Counted from the first letter of the stretch, positions 1 through 8,665 are shown. The stretch is 28,847 nucleotides of DNA from JAHWJR01 sp035942035 (GCA_035942035.1 DASZDK010000005.1:1-28847); one strand, 5' to 3'. The notes: generated by a model not told the origin, from the letters alone. A program made the numbers and translations.

Positions 1-1079
1 GTGCCAGCCGACGTGGTGCTCCTGCCACCATCGTCGACCGGCTGCGCCTCGACGCCGGACGGATCGAGGCGATGGCGGCAGGGCTCCGCCAGGTGGCGGC
101 GCTGCCGGATCCCGTGGGGGAGGTCGTCGCCGGCTGGACCCGGCCGAACGGGTTGCGCATCACCAAGGTGCGGGTGCCCCTCGGCGTCGTCGGGATCATC
201 TACGAGAACAGGCCCAACGTCACGAGCGACGCCTTCGGCCTCTGCCTGAAGTCGGGCAACGCCGCGTTCCTGCGGGGCAGCAGCGGCGCCATCACGTCGA
301 ACCTCGCCATCGCCTCGATCCTGCGCCAGGGCCTGGCCAAGGCGGGCTTGCCCGAGGACGGCCTCCTGCTGGTGGAGGACACCAGCCGGGAGTCGGCCGT
401 CGAGTTCATGCGGCTGCGCGGCCTCATCGACGTGCTCATCCCCCGAGGCGGGCGGTCCCTGATCGACGCCATCCTGGAGAGCGCGACCGTGCCCTACGTG
501 ATCGACGGTGACGGCAACTGCCACGTGTACGTCGACGAGCACGCCGACCTCGAGATGGCGCGCGACATCGTCGTCAACGCGAAGACCCAGCGGCCGAGCG
601 TGTGCAACGCCGCCGAGTCGCTCGTCGTGCACGAGTCCGTGGCGGCCGCGTTCCTCCCCCGGGTGGCCGAGGCGCTCGAGCACGTCGCCCTCGTGGGGGA
701 CGTGGCCAGCCAGGCCCTGGCCCCCACCATCGCCGAGGCGAGCGACGCCGACTTCGACACCGAGTTCCTCGACCTCAAGATGAGCGTCGCCGTGGTGGCC
801 GACCTCGACGCGGCGATCGACTGGGTGAACGCGCACGGCTCGGGCCACACCGAGGCGATCGTCACCCGCGACCTGTCCGCAGCCGAGCGCTTCACGAGGG
901 AGGTCGACGCCGCCGCGGTGGTGGTCAACGCCTCCACCCGCTTCGTCGACGGCGAGCGCTTCGGGTTCGGCGCCGAGATCGGCATCAGCACCCAGAAGCT
1001 CCACGCCCGTGGCCCGATGGGCCTGCGGGAGCTGACCACGACCAAGTACGTCGTCCACGGGGACGGCCACGTGGTCTGA
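1..1079 (+). CDS. proA: Gamma-glutamyl phosphate reductase, 5' end outside window
   Basis: Catalyses the NADPH-dependent reduction of gamma-glutamyl phosphate to glutamate-5-semialdehyde, the second step of proline synthesis, in the cytosol. The reading frame is open from base 3, so the start codon and perhaps 50-70 residues lie upstream. Visible family landmarks are the ENRPNVTSDAF segment near 205-237, the glycine-rich LRGSSGA segment near 270-290, and RPSVCNAAESLVVH, whose Cys (codon 603-605) matches the catalytic Cys of the family. The C-terminus GLRELTTTKYVVHGDG is typical of ProA. In many actinobacteria proA sits next to nadD and rsfS. Here those genes lie about 9.7 kb downstream, so that linkage is broken. 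Identification is secure; only the N-terminus is missing. Confidence 0.96.
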   Translation, partial: ASRRGAPATIVDRLRLDAGRIEAMAAGLRQVAALPDPVGEVVAGWTRPNGLRITKVRVPLGVVGIIYENRPNVTSDAFGLCLKSGNAAFLRGSSGAITSNLAIASILRQGLAKAGLPEDGLLLVEDTSRESAVEFMRLRGLIDVLIPRGGRSLIDAILESATVPYVIDGDGNCHVYVDEHADLEMARDIVVNAKTQRPSVCNAAESLVVHESVAAAFLPRVAEALEHVALVGDVASQALAPTIAEASDADFDTEFLDLKMSVAVVADLDAAIDWVNAHGSGHTEAIVTRDLSAAERFTREVDAAAVVVNASTRFVDGERFGFGAEIGISTQKLHARGPMGLRELTTTKYVVHGDGHVV

Positions 1080-1130
1080 GGTCCGCCGCCGCGAAGCTCG
1101 GGGGGTCGCACCGCAGGGGTGGGAGGGGTC

Positions 1131-1158
1131 CCGCTCGGTGACAGAACCCGCCGAGCGG
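1131..1158. terminator. Inverted repeat after proA, possible terminator or operator
   Basis: A perfect 8-bp inverted repeat, CCGCTCGG at 1131-1138 and CCGAGCGG at 1151-1158, is separated by 12 nt. It lies 51 nt after the proA stop and about 28 nt before the -10-like box of the MoxR gene. There is no T-run, so a classical intrinsic terminator is not proven; it could equally be a regulator site. Confidence 0.4.
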
Positions 1159-1186
1159 TCACGGTCGCCGGCTGCGCCCTTGTCGG

Positions 1187-1192
1187 TACGCT
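1187..1192 (+). promoter_or_regulatory. TACGCT -10 box, leaderless-type, for the MoxR gene
   Basis: TACGCT lies 6 nt before the GTG start at 1199. There is no Shine-Dalgarno sequence between, as expected for a leaderless actinobacterial transcript. The same hexamer precedes leuS at a similar distance. No convincing -35 is visible. Confidence 0.5.
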
Positions 1193-1198
1193 CGCCGG

Positions 1199-2068
1199 GT
1201 GGGCCATCGCTTCCCGAGCATCGACGCCGTGCGTGACGGGCTGGCTGACGTTGCCTACCTCACCGACGACGCCACCGCCGGTGTCGTCTACCTGGCCGAC
1301 CGACTGGCCAAGCCCGTGCTCGTCGAGGGACCGGCGGGCACCGGCAAGACCCAGCTGGCCAAGTCGGTGGCCGAGGTCCTGGGCAGCCGCCTGATCCGGC
1401 TCCAGTGCTACGAGGGCCTCGACGAGTCCAAGGCGCTCTACGAGTGGAACTACAAGAAGCAGCTCCTGCGCATCCAGGCGGAGCGCGCCACCGACTGGGA
1501 CGACATCGAGCACGACATCTTCTCCGAGGACTTCCTGCTGAGCCGCCCGCTGCTCGAGGCCATCCGCTCGCCCGAGCCGGTGGTGCTGTTGATCGACGAG
1601 ATCGACCGGGTCGAGGTGGAGACCGAGGCTCTGCTGCTGGAGGTGCTGTCCGAGTACCAGGTGTCGATCCCCGAGCTGGGCACCGTCACCTCGTCGACGG
1701 TGCCGCTGGTGTTCCTGACATCCAACAACACCAGGGAGCTGTCCGAGGCCCTCAAGCGGCGGTGCCTCTACTTGCACCTTGACTACCCCGACCTCGATCG
1801 TGAGCAGCGGATCTTGCTGGCAAAGGTCGAGGGCGTGTCCGAGCACCTGGCGGCGGAGATGGGCCGGATCGTGCGCTCGTTGCGGGGCCTCGACCTGAAG
1901 AAGCCTCCCTCGGTCTCGGAGACGCTCGACTGGGCCCGGACCCTGGTGCTGTTGAACATCGAGACGATCGACGCCGAGCAGGCTGTCGACACCCTGCACA
2001 TCCTGCTCAAGTACCGCAGCGACATCGCCAAGGCGACCAAGGCGCTGACCGGCAGCGGCGTCTCCTGA
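1199..2068 (+). CDS. MoxR-family AAA+ ATPase
   Basis: A 289-residue AAA+ ATPase of the MoxR group, which acts as a chaperone-like remodelling enzyme and usually works with a VWA-domain partner to insert cofactors or assemble complexes. Walker A is GPAGTGKT at residues 44-51 and Walker B is LLIDEID around 130-136. A sensor-1-like LTSNNTRELSEALKRRC segment follows. The start is GTG 1199: the alternatives give no better N-terminus, and a TACGCT box sits just upstream. The stop overlaps the ATG of the VWA gene by one base (TGATG), so the two are probably translationally coupled. The client is unknown; CO dehydrogenase maturation is one known role for such pairs, but no cox genes are in the window. 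Confidence 0.9.
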   Translation: MGHRFPSIDAVRDGLADVAYLTDDATAGVVYLADRLAKPVLVEGPAGTGKTQLAKSVAEVLGSRLIRLQCYEGLDESKALYEWNYKKQLLRIQAERATDWDDIEHDIFSEDFLLSRPLLEAIRSPEPVVLLIDEIDRVEVETEALLLEVLSEYQVSIPELGTVTSSTVPLVFLTSNNTRELSEALKRRCLYLHLDYPDLDREQRILLAKVEGVSEHLAAEMGRIVRSLRGLDLKKPPSVSETLDWARTLVLLNIETIDAEQAVDTLHILLKYRSDIAKATKALTGSGVS

Positions 2069-3420
2069 TGCTGCCCGTTCTCGCCAGCTTCGTCGAGGAG
2101 CTCCGGCGGTCGGGCCTGCCCGTCTCGCTCACCGAGCACCTCGACGCCGCCGCCGCGCTCGGTCAGGTGCCCCTCGACGACCGCGAGGTCTTCAAGGGGG
2201 CGTTGGCCGCCACCCTGGTCAAGGACTCGTCGCATCTTCCGGTGTTCGACACCGTGTTCGAGGTGTGGTTCTCCCTCGCCGGCGTGGATGACCACGACGC
2301 CGCCGTCGACCAGGAGGAGGACGGCACCTTGGCCGAGTTGCTGGAGCGAGCGTTGGCCGAGGGCGGTGACGAGCTGCTGCAGGAGCTGGCCCGCCGGGCC
2401 GTGCGCCACCACGCCGGCCTCGAGCGAGGTGGGCGCATGGGGTTGAGCTACCACCACTACCGGACGTTGCGGCACCTCGACCTGGAAGGCACCGTCGGGC
2501 GCCTGGTCGAGCAGGCGGGGTCACGGGCAGGAGGGGAATGGGAGCCGTTGCAGGAGCGGCTCCACCGCGAGGAGCTCGAGCGGCGGGGCGAGCGGCTCCG
2601 TCGGGAGATCGACGCCGAGCTCCGCCGGCGCCTGATTGCCGACCGGGGAGCGGCCGAGATGGCACGGGCCCTGCGCCGCCCGTTGCCCGAGGACGTGGAG
2701 TTCATGCACGCCACCCGCGACGAGCTGGCCCAGCTGCGCCGGTCGCTCCAGCCCCTGGCCCGCAGGCTGGCCGTGCGCCTGGCCCGCAAGCGCCGGCACC
2801 GTCATGGCACGCTCGATTTCCGGGCCACCGTACGTCGCTCCCTCGGCTCGGGCGGGGTGCCCGCCGAGCCGCGCTTCCGCCACCGCCGGCCGGCCAAGCC
2901 GGAGATCTTCGTGGTGGCGGACATCTCCGGCTCGGTCGCCGCCTTCGCCCGGTTCACCCTCGCCCTGGTGCACGCCATCAGCAGCCAGTTCTCGAGGGTG
3001 CGTTCGTTCGTGTTCATCGACGGGCTCGACGAGGTGACCCGGTTCTTCTCCGGGGAGGACGAGGTCGACGTTGCCATCCGTCGGGTCAACACCGAGGCCG
3101 ACGTGGTGTGGGCCGAAGGGCATTCCGACTACGGCATGGCCCTGGAGGCCTTCTGGGACCGCTTTGGCGACGAGGTCTCCGGTCGTTCGACCGTTCTCGT
3201 GCTCGGTGACGCCCGCACCAACTATCACGAGCCCCGTTCCTGGGTGCTGCGCGAGCTGGGCCACCGGGCCCGCCACCTCTACTGGCTCAACCCGGAGCCG
3301 TCGGCCTACTGGGACAGCGGCGATTCGGTCATGAGCGACTACGGCGTCCACTGCGACGGCGTGTACGAGTGCCGCAACCTGCGCCAGCTCGAGCGGTTCG
3401 TGGAGCGGCTGGCCGCATGA
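2068..3420 (+). CDS. CoxE-like VWA domain protein
   Basis: A 450-residue protein with a charged, Arg/Glu-rich N-terminal part (about 1-270) and a C-terminal von Willebrand A-like domain from about 278. The MIDAS start is DISGS at 285-289, and a later VLVLGDARTNYHEP segment matches the last MIDAS strand. This is the layout of VWA-containing CoxE family proteins, the standard partners of MoxR ATPases. There is no signal peptide or membrane segment, so it is probably cytosolic. It overlaps the MoxR gene by 1 nt and its own stop overlaps the next ATG (ATGA), so the three genes should be co-transcribed. The specific target cannot be read from the sequence. Confidence 0.88.
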   Translation: MLPVLASFVEELRRSGLPVSLTEHLDAAAALGQVPLDDREVFKGALAATLVKDSSHLPVFDTVFEVWFSLAGVDDHDAAVDQEEDGTLAELLERALAEGGDELLQELARRAVRHHAGLERGGRMGLSYHHYRTLRHLDLEGTVGRLVEQAGSRAGGEWEPLQERLHREELERRGERLRREIDAELRRRLIADRGAAEMARALRRPLPEDVEFMHATRDELAQLRRSLQPLARRLAVRLARKRRHRHGTLDFRATVRRSLGSGGVPAEPRFRHRRPAKPEIFVVADISGSVAAFARFTLALVHAISSQFSRVRSFVFIDGLDEVTRFFSGEDEVDVAIRRVNTEADVVWAEGHSDYGMALEAFWDRFGDEVSGRSTVLVLGDARTNYHEPRSWVLRELGHRARHLYWLNPEPSAYWDSGDSVMSDYGVHCDGVYECRNLRQLERFVERLAA

Positions 3421-4076
3421 GCGGAGGTACGACGAGGCTGCTGTTGGTCCGCCACGGCGAGTCGCAGGCCCAGGTCGACCGGGTGGTCGGCGGCCCTACG
3501 GGCTGCTCCGGGCTGTCCGACCTGGGACGCCGGCAGGTCCGGGCACTGGCCCGTCGCTGGCAGCGCCACGGGCCTGCCGCCGATCGGCTCTTGGCCTCCA
3601 CCCTGCCCCGGGCGGTGGAAACCGCCGAGATCCTCGCGCCGGCGCTGGGCGAGCTGAAGGTGGAGCAGGACGGCCAGCTGTGCGAGCTGGAGCCTGGCGA
3701 GTGCGACGGGTTGAGCTGGGACGACTACCAAGACCGTTGGGGGATCGACATGCGGGCCGACCCCTACGCCCCCCTCTCCCCTGGAGGTGAGAGCGTGGCC
3801 GACTTCCTGTTGCGGGTCGGCCGCACCCTGCACCGAATTGCCGTCGACCACGTGGGCTCCACCGTGGTGGTGGCCTGCCACGGCGGGGTGGTCGACGGCT
3901 CGCTCATGTGCTTCCTCGGCCTGCCGCTCCAGCGGGTCGCTGACCTCGACCTGCGTGCCACGAACGCTGCCGTCACCGAGTGGCTGGTGGAGATCGAGCC
4001 CGCCCGCTCACCGCGCTGGGCCCTGCGCCGCTACAACGACACCGCCCATCTGGAGGAGCTCGACACTCCTGGGTGA
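3417..4076 (+). CDS. Histidine phosphatase superfamily protein (phosphoglycerate mutase-like)
   Basis: A 219-residue branch-1 histidine phosphatase. The phosphorylated His is in LLLVRHGE (H13) and the second active-site His is in VVACHGG (H155). The Arg of STLPRAVETAE (R65) matches the conserved third phosphate-pocket residue. The ATG at 3417 overlaps the upstream stop as ATGA, which fixes the start and suggests translational coupling. The family includes mutases, phosphatases of sugar phosphates, and broad-specificity enzymes. Nothing here identifies the substrate. It ends 21 nt before the convergent GH15 gene, so transcripts from both strands run towards each other there. Confidence 0.88.
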   Translation: MSGGTTRLLLVRHGESQAQVDRVVGGPTGCSGLSDLGRRQVRALARRWQRHGPAADRLLASTLPRAVETAEILAPALGELKVEQDGQLCELEPGECDGLSWDDYQDRWGIDMRADPYAPLSPGGESVADFLLRVGRTLHRIAVDHVGSTVVVACHGGVVDGSLMCFLGLPLQRVADLDLRATNAAVTEWLVEIEPARSPRWALRRYNDTAHLEELDTPG

Positions 4077-4097
4077 GGGCGCACCAGAGCCCGTTGC

Positions 4098-5915
4098 TCA
4101 GCCCCGCTCGTGGGCGCCGTGGTGGACCTCGGAGAGGGTGGCTGCCGAGTTGATCAGGGCGACGTGGCTGAACGCCTGGGGGAAGTTGCCCACCATGCGC
4201 CGGCGGGCCACGTCGTACTCCTCGGCCAGCAGCCCGACGTCGTTGCGCAGGTCGAGGAGGCGCCCGAACATCTCGCAGGCCTCCTCGTGGCGGTGCAGGA
4301 GCTGCAGGCAGTCGGCCAGCCAGAACGTGCACATGAGGAAGGCGCCCTCACCCCCGCTCAGCCCGTCGTCCGTCACCTCGGCGTCGTAGCGGTGGACGAA
4401 GCCGTCGACCATCAACTCGCGCTCGACGGCCTCGACCGTGCCCCGGATCCGCGGGTCCTCCGCCGGCAAGAAGCCCACCAGCGGCAGCATCAACAGGCTG
4501 GCGTCGAGCTGTGTGGACCCGTAGTGCTGCACGAACGTGTTGCGGTCGGCGTCGTAGCCCTCCCGGCACACCTCGGCGTGGACCTGATCGCGCAGGGCCC
4601 GCCACCGCTCGAGCGGGCCCTGCAGGCCGTAGTCCTCCACGGTGGTGACGGCCCGGTCGAACGCCACCCAGGCCATGACCTTGGAGTGGGTGAAGTGCTG
4701 CCGGCCCGACCGAACCTCCCACAGGCCCTCGTCGGGCTGGTCCCACACCCGCTCGAGACCGCGCAGCAGCATGCGCTGGAGCGACCAGGCCATGGGGTCC
4801 GCCGCGATCCCCGACTTGCGGGCCTGGTGCAGCGAGTCGAGCACCTCCCCGTACACGTCGAGCTGGAACTGGTCCCACGCAGCGTTGCCGATCCGTACCG
4901 GTGAAGAGTCCTCGTAGCCGGGCAGCCACGGCAGCTCCAACTCGGGCAAGCGGCGCTCGCCGCCTACTCCGTACATGATCTGGAGCTCACCGGGGTCGCC
5001 GGCGACCGACCGCAGCAACCAGTCGCGCCAGGCCATGGCCTCGGCGGTGTACCCGCTGGCCAGCAGGGCGTCGAGGGTGAAGGTGGCGTCGCGCAACCAC
5101 GAGAACCGGTAGTCCCAGTTGCGGCTCCCGCCGAGCTCCTCGGGCAGCGAGGTGGTGGGGGCGGCCACCACCGCGCCGGTGGGCCCGAAGGTGAGGGCCT
5201 TGAGCACGGTGAGCGACCCCTGTACCTCGTCGCGCCAGTTCCCCTGGTAGGTGAGGCGCGACGACCACTCCTGCCACCATCGTTCGGTCGCCTCGACCGC
5301 GGCCAGCGGGTCGATGACGGGCGGCAGCGGGGTGTGCGAGGGGTGCCACGTGAGCACGAACGGCACCTCCTCGCCCTCGGCCACCACGAACTCGGCCACC
5401 GAACGGAGCTCCTCGCCGTGCACCTCCACCGGGGTGGTGAGGCACACGGCGTCAGGACCTCCGACCGCCGAGGTGCGGCCGTCGACCTTGCGCACCCAGG
5501 GCACGATGGAGCCGTAGTCGAACCGCACCACGAGCTCCATGCGCATCTCCACCCGCCCGGCCTCGCCCCGCACCACCCGCACCACATCGGGCGCGTCGTC
5601 GCGAGGTGGCATGCAGTCGATCACGGTGACCGCTCCGCTCGAGGTCTCGAAGCGGCTCTCGAGCACCAGTCCCCCCTCCCGGTACCGGCGGCGGGCGCAG
5701 CGCGGCCCTCCGGCGGGGGCCAGGAGCCAGCGGCCGTGGTCGGGCCTGCCGAGCAGGGCGGCGAAGCACGCCGGGGAGTCGAAGCGGGGCAGACACAGCC
5801 AGTCGATGGACCCATGGCGGGAGACCAGGGCAGCCGACTCGGTGTCACCAAGCAGGGCGTAGTCCTCGAGCGGGGAAGGCACCTCGGAGGTGTAGCCGTG
5901 ACCGCCGCGGTTCAT
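4098..5915 (-). CDS. Glycoside hydrolase family 15 protein (glucoamylase/trehalase-like)
   Basis: A 605-residue GH15 enzyme. It begins with the family N-terminal motif PSPLEDYALLGDTESAAL and SIDWLCLPRFDSPACFA (residues 13-52), which forms the beta-sandwich domain. The (alpha/alpha)6 catalytic part includes NWDYRFSWLRDATFTLDA at 266-283, where a catalytic acid pocket lies, and NDVGLLAEEYD near 558-568, the usual second glutamate region. Bacterial members hydrolyse alpha-glucosidic bonds, and the actinobacterial group includes trehalases. There is no signal peptide, so an intracellular role in glycogen or trehalose turnover is likely. The ATG at 5915 lacks a clear ribosome binding site. A GTG at 5882 would give the typical MPSPLEDYALLGD start and is a good alternative. 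It lies 21 nt downstream of the DAHP synthase gene on the same strand. Confidence 0.9.
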   Translation of the reverse strand: MNRGGHGYTSEVPSPLEDYALLGDTESAALVSRHGSIDWLCLPRFDSPACFAALLGRPDHGRWLLAPAGGPRCARRRYREGGLVLESRFETSSGAVTVIDCMPPRDDAPDVVRVVRGEAGRVEMRMELVVRFDYGSIVPWVRKVDGRTSAVGGPDAVCLTTPVEVHGEELRSVAEFVVAEGEEVPFVLTWHPSHTPLPPVIDPLAAVEATERWWQEWSSRLTYQGNWRDEVQGSLTVLKALTFGPTGAVVAAPTTSLPEELGGSRNWDYRFSWLRDATFTLDALLASGYTAEAMAWRDWLLRSVAGDPGELQIMYGVGGERRLPELELPWLPGYEDSSPVRIGNAAWDQFQLDVYGEVLDSLHQARKSGIAADPMAWSLQRMLLRGLERVWDQPDEGLWEVRSGRQHFTHSKVMAWVAFDRAVTTVEDYGLQGPLERWRALRDQVHAEVCREGYDADRNTFVQHYGSTQLDASLLMLPLVGFLPAEDPRIRGTVEAVERELMVDGFVHRYDAEVTDDGLSGGEGAFLMCTFWLADCLQLLHRHEEACEMFGRLLDLRNDVGLLAEEYDVARRRMVGNFPQAFSHVALINSAATLSEVHHGAHERG

Positions 5916-5936
5916 GTGCGACGGCGGGGGACGGGC

Positions 5937-7280
5937 TCAGCCCCGGAGCAGCTCGGCCACGCGGAAGGCCAGGTCGATGCTCTGGCGGGCGTTGAGGCGG
6001 GGGTCGCACATCGTCTCGTAGCGGTGGTCGAGGTGGGCGTCGAGGATCTCCTCGGCGCCTCCCAGGCACTCGGTGACCTCGTCGCCGGTGAGCTCGACGT
6101 GCACGCCCCCGGGCCAGGTGCCCTCGGCCCGGTGGGCGGCGAAGAAGGCGGCGATCTCGGCGATCACGTCGTCGAAGTGACGGGTCTTGCGGCCTCCGGC
6201 GGAGGTGAAGGTGTTGCCGTGCATGGGATCGCAGGCCCAGACCACGGGGTGGCCCGACTCCCGCACCGCCCGCAGCAGCGGTGGAAGCTTCTCCTCGACG
6301 GCGGATGCGCCCATGCGGGAGATGAGGGTGAGCCGGCCGGGCACCCGCTCGGGGTTCAAGGCCTCGCACAGGGCGACGACCTCGTCAGGAGTGGCGGTGG
6401 GCCCCAGCTTGCACCCCAGCGGGTTGCGCACGCCGGACAGGAACCCGACGTGGGCGCCGTCGAGCTGGCGGGTCCGATCGCCGATCCAGAGCATGTGGGC
6501 CGAGCAGTCGTACCAGTCGCCGGTGAGCGAGTCCCGGCGGGTCAGCGCCTCCTCGTAACCGAGGATCAGCGCCTCGTGACTGGTGTAGAAGTCGACCTCG
6601 TGCAGCTGGTGCTCGGACTGGAGGTCGATCCCGCAGGCGGCCATGAACCGCAGCGCCCGCTCGATGCCGTCGGCGATGGCCTCGTAGCGCCGGCCCTGGG
6701 CGCTGCTGGCCACGAACTCCTGGTTCCAGGCATGGACCCGTCCCAGGTCGGCGAAGCCACCCTTGGTGAAGGCCCGCAGCAGGTTCAAGGTGGAGGCCGC
6801 CTGGTGGTAGGCGGTCACCAGGCGCTGCGGGTCGGGCACCCGGGCAGCAGCCGTGGGGGCGCTGTCGTTGACCATGTGACCGCGGAACGACGGCAGGTCG
6901 AGGTCGCCCACCCGCTCGAAGGGCGAGGAGCGGGGCTTGGCGAACTGGCCGGCGATGCGTCCCACCTTCACCACCGGCACCCCGGAGCTGTAGGTGAGCA
7001 CGACGGCCATCTGCAGGATCACCCGAAGCTTGTCGCGGATGGCGTCGGCGGAGAAGGTGTCGAACGACTCGGCGCAGTCGCCAGCCTGCACCAGGAAAGC
7101 GTGGCCGGCGGCCACCTCGCCCAGACTGCCCGTCAGGGCGCGTGCCTCGCCGGCGAAAACCAGCGGCGGGTAGGTCGACAGCTCCTTGAGGGCGCGGTCG
7201 AGGGCGGCCGAGTCGGGCCAGTCAGGCTGTTGGGCGGCGGTCAGCTCGCGCCACGACGGGGGAGACCAGAACGAGGACAT
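5937..7280 (-). CDS. aroG: Class II 3-deoxy-7-phosphoheptulonate (DAHP) synthase
   Basis: Condenses phosphoenolpyruvate with erythrose-4-phosphate, the entry step of the shikimate pathway. With the ATG at 7280 it has 448 residues, close to the usual 450-465 for this class. Class II signatures in order are QAGDCAESFD (metal-ligand Cys about residue 69), VVKVGRIAGQFAKPRS, EVDFYTSHEALILGYEEALTR, WIGDRTRQLDGAHVGFLSG, NPLGCKLGP, WACDPMHGNTF and GGVHVELTGDEVTECLGG. The frame stays open to a TTG at 7316, but MSSFWSPPSW is the natural N-terminus. No strong ribosome binding site is seen. It probably shares a transcript with the PPOX-type gene upstream (62 nt gap) and GH15 downstream. The symbol is the common one for this class and may vary between annotations. 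Confidence 0.95.
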   Translation of the reverse strand: MSSFWSPPSWRELTAAQQPDWPDSAALDRALKELSTYPPLVFAGEARALTGSLGEVAAGHAFLVQAGDCAESFDTFSADAIRDKLRVILQMAVVLTYSSGVPVVKVGRIAGQFAKPRSSPFERVGDLDLPSFRGHMVNDSAPTAAARVPDPQRLVTAYHQAASTLNLLRAFTKGGFADLGRVHAWNQEFVASSAQGRRYEAIADGIERALRFMAACGIDLQSEHQLHEVDFYTSHEALILGYEEALTRRDSLTGDWYDCSAHMLWIGDRTRQLDGAHVGFLSGVRNPLGCKLGPTATPDEVVALCEALNPERVPGRLTLISRMGASAVEEKLPPLLRAVRESGHPVVWACDPMHGNTFTSAGGRKTRHFDDVIAEIAAFFAAHRAEGTWPGGVHVELTGDEVTECLGGAEEILDAHLDHRYETMCDPRLNARQSIDLAFRVAELLRG

Positions 7281-7341
7281 CGCTACCAGGGTGGCCGAGG
7301 AACTCGACTTCGGCAACGTGGTTCGGCGGAACGGTGGTGGA

Positions 7342-7752
7342 TCAACCGGCGACGTCCGGCCCGGCCGAGGTGATGGAGATGCGCAGCACCACCCGGCGCT
7401 CCCGCTCCATGGCGGCCCGGTAGTCGTCCCAGTCGGGGTGTTCCCCGGAGACCCGCCGGTAGTAGTCCACCAGCACGTCGAGCGCCTCGGGCCGCCGGGT
7501 GATCTCGACCTCGCCGTCGATCTGCACCCACGGCCCGAAGAAGCGGTCGCTCATCACGCACAGTGAGACCTTCGGGTCTCGTTCGACGTTCTTGGTCTTC
7601 ATCGCCGTCTCGCGGGTGCTCACCAGCACCCGGCCGTCGTCGCCGACCGCCACCATGACCGGCGACATCTGCGGTCGCCCGTCGCGGCGGCGGGTAGCGA
7701 GCACGGCGCGGTGGTGCTCCTGAAGGAAGTCTCGGGCCTCGTCGGGGCCCAC
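7342..7752 (-). CDS. PPOX/FDOR-type split-barrel protein (F420- or FMN-dependent)
   Basis: A 136-residue single-domain split beta-barrel protein of the pyridoxamine-5'-phosphate-oxidase-like superfamily. The N-terminal FLQEHHRAVLATRRRDGRPQMSPVM is characteristic of small actinobacterial F420- or flavin-binding reductases. KTKNVERDPKVSLCVMS and WVQIDGEVEI follow as expected, and YYRRVSGEHPDWDDYRAAM is typical of the C-terminal helix. The start is GTG 7752, one base after the sigma factor TGA. The reading frame extends further upstream inside the sigma gene, but those residues are low-complexity and do not fit the family. The close spacing implies co-translation with the sigma factor gene. The cofactor (F420 versus FMN/heme) cannot be decided by eye; the substrate is unknown. 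Confidence 0.88.
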   Translation of the reverse strand: MGPDEARDFLQEHHRAVLATRRRDGRPQMSPVMVAVGDDGRVLVSTRETAMKTKNVERDPKVSLCVMSDRFFGPWVQIDGEVEITRRPEALDVLVDYYRRVSGEHPDWDDYRAAMERERRVVLRISITSAGPDVAG

Positions 7753-7753
7753 C

Positions 7754-8590
7754 TCAGGCGGCGGCGATGCTCTCGGCGTCGATCTTGAGCTCGTCGACCG
7801 CCCGCTTGACGATACGGCGGGCCGCCTCGGCGGTGACGCCGAGGACCTCGCCGACCTCACGGAAGCTGTGCTTCTGACCGTCGGCCAGACCGAAGCGGTG
7901 CTCGACGGCGACCCGGGCCCGGGGCTCGAGGCGGTCGAGGAGGTTGGTGACCATCTCCTCGTGGATCTGCTCGATCACGACCTGCTCGGGACCGGGCAGG
8001 GCGTCGGGGAGGAGGTCGACCAGCTCCTGCTCACCGTCGTCGCCGACGGTGCGGTCAAGGCTGGTGGGGGTGGCCAGACGGTGCAGGTTGGCCAGCTCGT
8101 CGTCGAGCTCGTCGCCCTCACCCGAGACCGCCCGCAGCGCCGCCCGCAGTTGGGCCGAGCGCTCGCTGGGGAGGCGCACCAGGTTGGCCTTCTGGTCGAG
8201 CGCCCGGCCGATGGCCTGGCGGATCCAGAAGGTGGCGTAGGTGGAGAACTTGAAGCCCTTGCGCCAGTCGAACTTCTCGACGGCGTGCTCGAGTCCGAGA
8301 TTGCCCTCCTGGATGAGGTCCAGCAGGTCCATGCCCGGAGGCAGGGGGTAGCGGCGGGCGATGCTCACCACCAGGCGCAGGTTGGCCCGGATGAAGTAGT
8401 CCCGGGCTCTGGCGGCCTCGCGGACGGTCCGCTTCAGCTCCGTGCGGCGCCGGCCGGTCTCGCCGGCGTCGAGCAGTGCCTGGGCATCACGCCCCGCCTC
8501 GACCTTCTGCGAGAGCTCCCGCTCCTGGGCCGCGTTGAGGAGGGGGACGAGCCCGATCTCATGGAGGTATTGTCCGACTGAATCTCTCAT
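7754..8590 (-). CDS. RNA polymerase sigma-70 family factor (group 2 type)
   Basis: A 278-residue sigma factor resembling the non-essential HrdB/SigB group. Region 1.2 is DSVGQYLHEIGLVPLL at the N-terminus. Region 2 contains RANLRLVVSIARRYPL, GMDLLDLIQEGNLGLEHAVEKFDW and KGFKFSTYATFWIRQAI, which covers core binding and -10 recognition. Region 4 has LEPRARVAVEHRFGL and the helix-turn-helix HSFREVGEVLGVTAEAARRIVKRAVDELK for -35 contact. Region 1.1 is absent, so it is not the primary sigma factor. I prefer ATG 8590, since MRDSVGQYLHEIG is the usual start; GTG 8608 and TTG 8605 are in frame. It heads the minus-strand block and shares a roughly 290-bp divergent promoter region with pncA. Its regulon cannot be read from the window. 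Confidence 0.93.
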   Translation of the reverse strand: MRDSVGQYLHEIGLVPLLNAAQERELSQKVEAGRDAQALLDAGETGRRRTELKRTVREAARARDYFIRANLRLVVSIARRYPLPPGMDLLDLIQEGNLGLEHAVEKFDWRKGFKFSTYATFWIRQAIGRALDQKANLVRLPSERSAQLRAALRAVSGEGDELDDELANLHRLATPTSLDRTVGDDGEQELVDLLPDALPGPEQVVIEQIHEEMVTNLLDRLEPRARVAVEHRFGLADGQKHSFREVGEVLGVTAEAARRIVKRAVDELKIDAESIAAA

Positions 8591-8665
8591 TGTATCCCGT
8601 TCCAACACTCGTCACGTCGACGCCATTCCCCATATGCGGTGGAATATTCCCGGGGCGGGGATGGC

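Noticed and set aside
494..1999. Long minus-strand open frame opposite proA and the MoxR gene
   Set aside because: It is a shadow frame in GC-rich DNA; the plus strand has clear ProA and MoxR motifs, and the minus protein is low-complexity His/Gln/Leu text.
5334..7373. 679-codon plus-strand open frame opposite GH15 and DAHP synthase
   Set aside because: The minus strand carries complete, motif-rich GH15 and DAHP synthase proteins; the plus translation has no recognisable pattern.
8589..8594. TACAAT overlapping the ATG of the sigma factor gene, looking like a perfect -10
   Set aside because: Transcription would start inside the conserved region 1.2 with no later start codon, so it is most likely coincidence.
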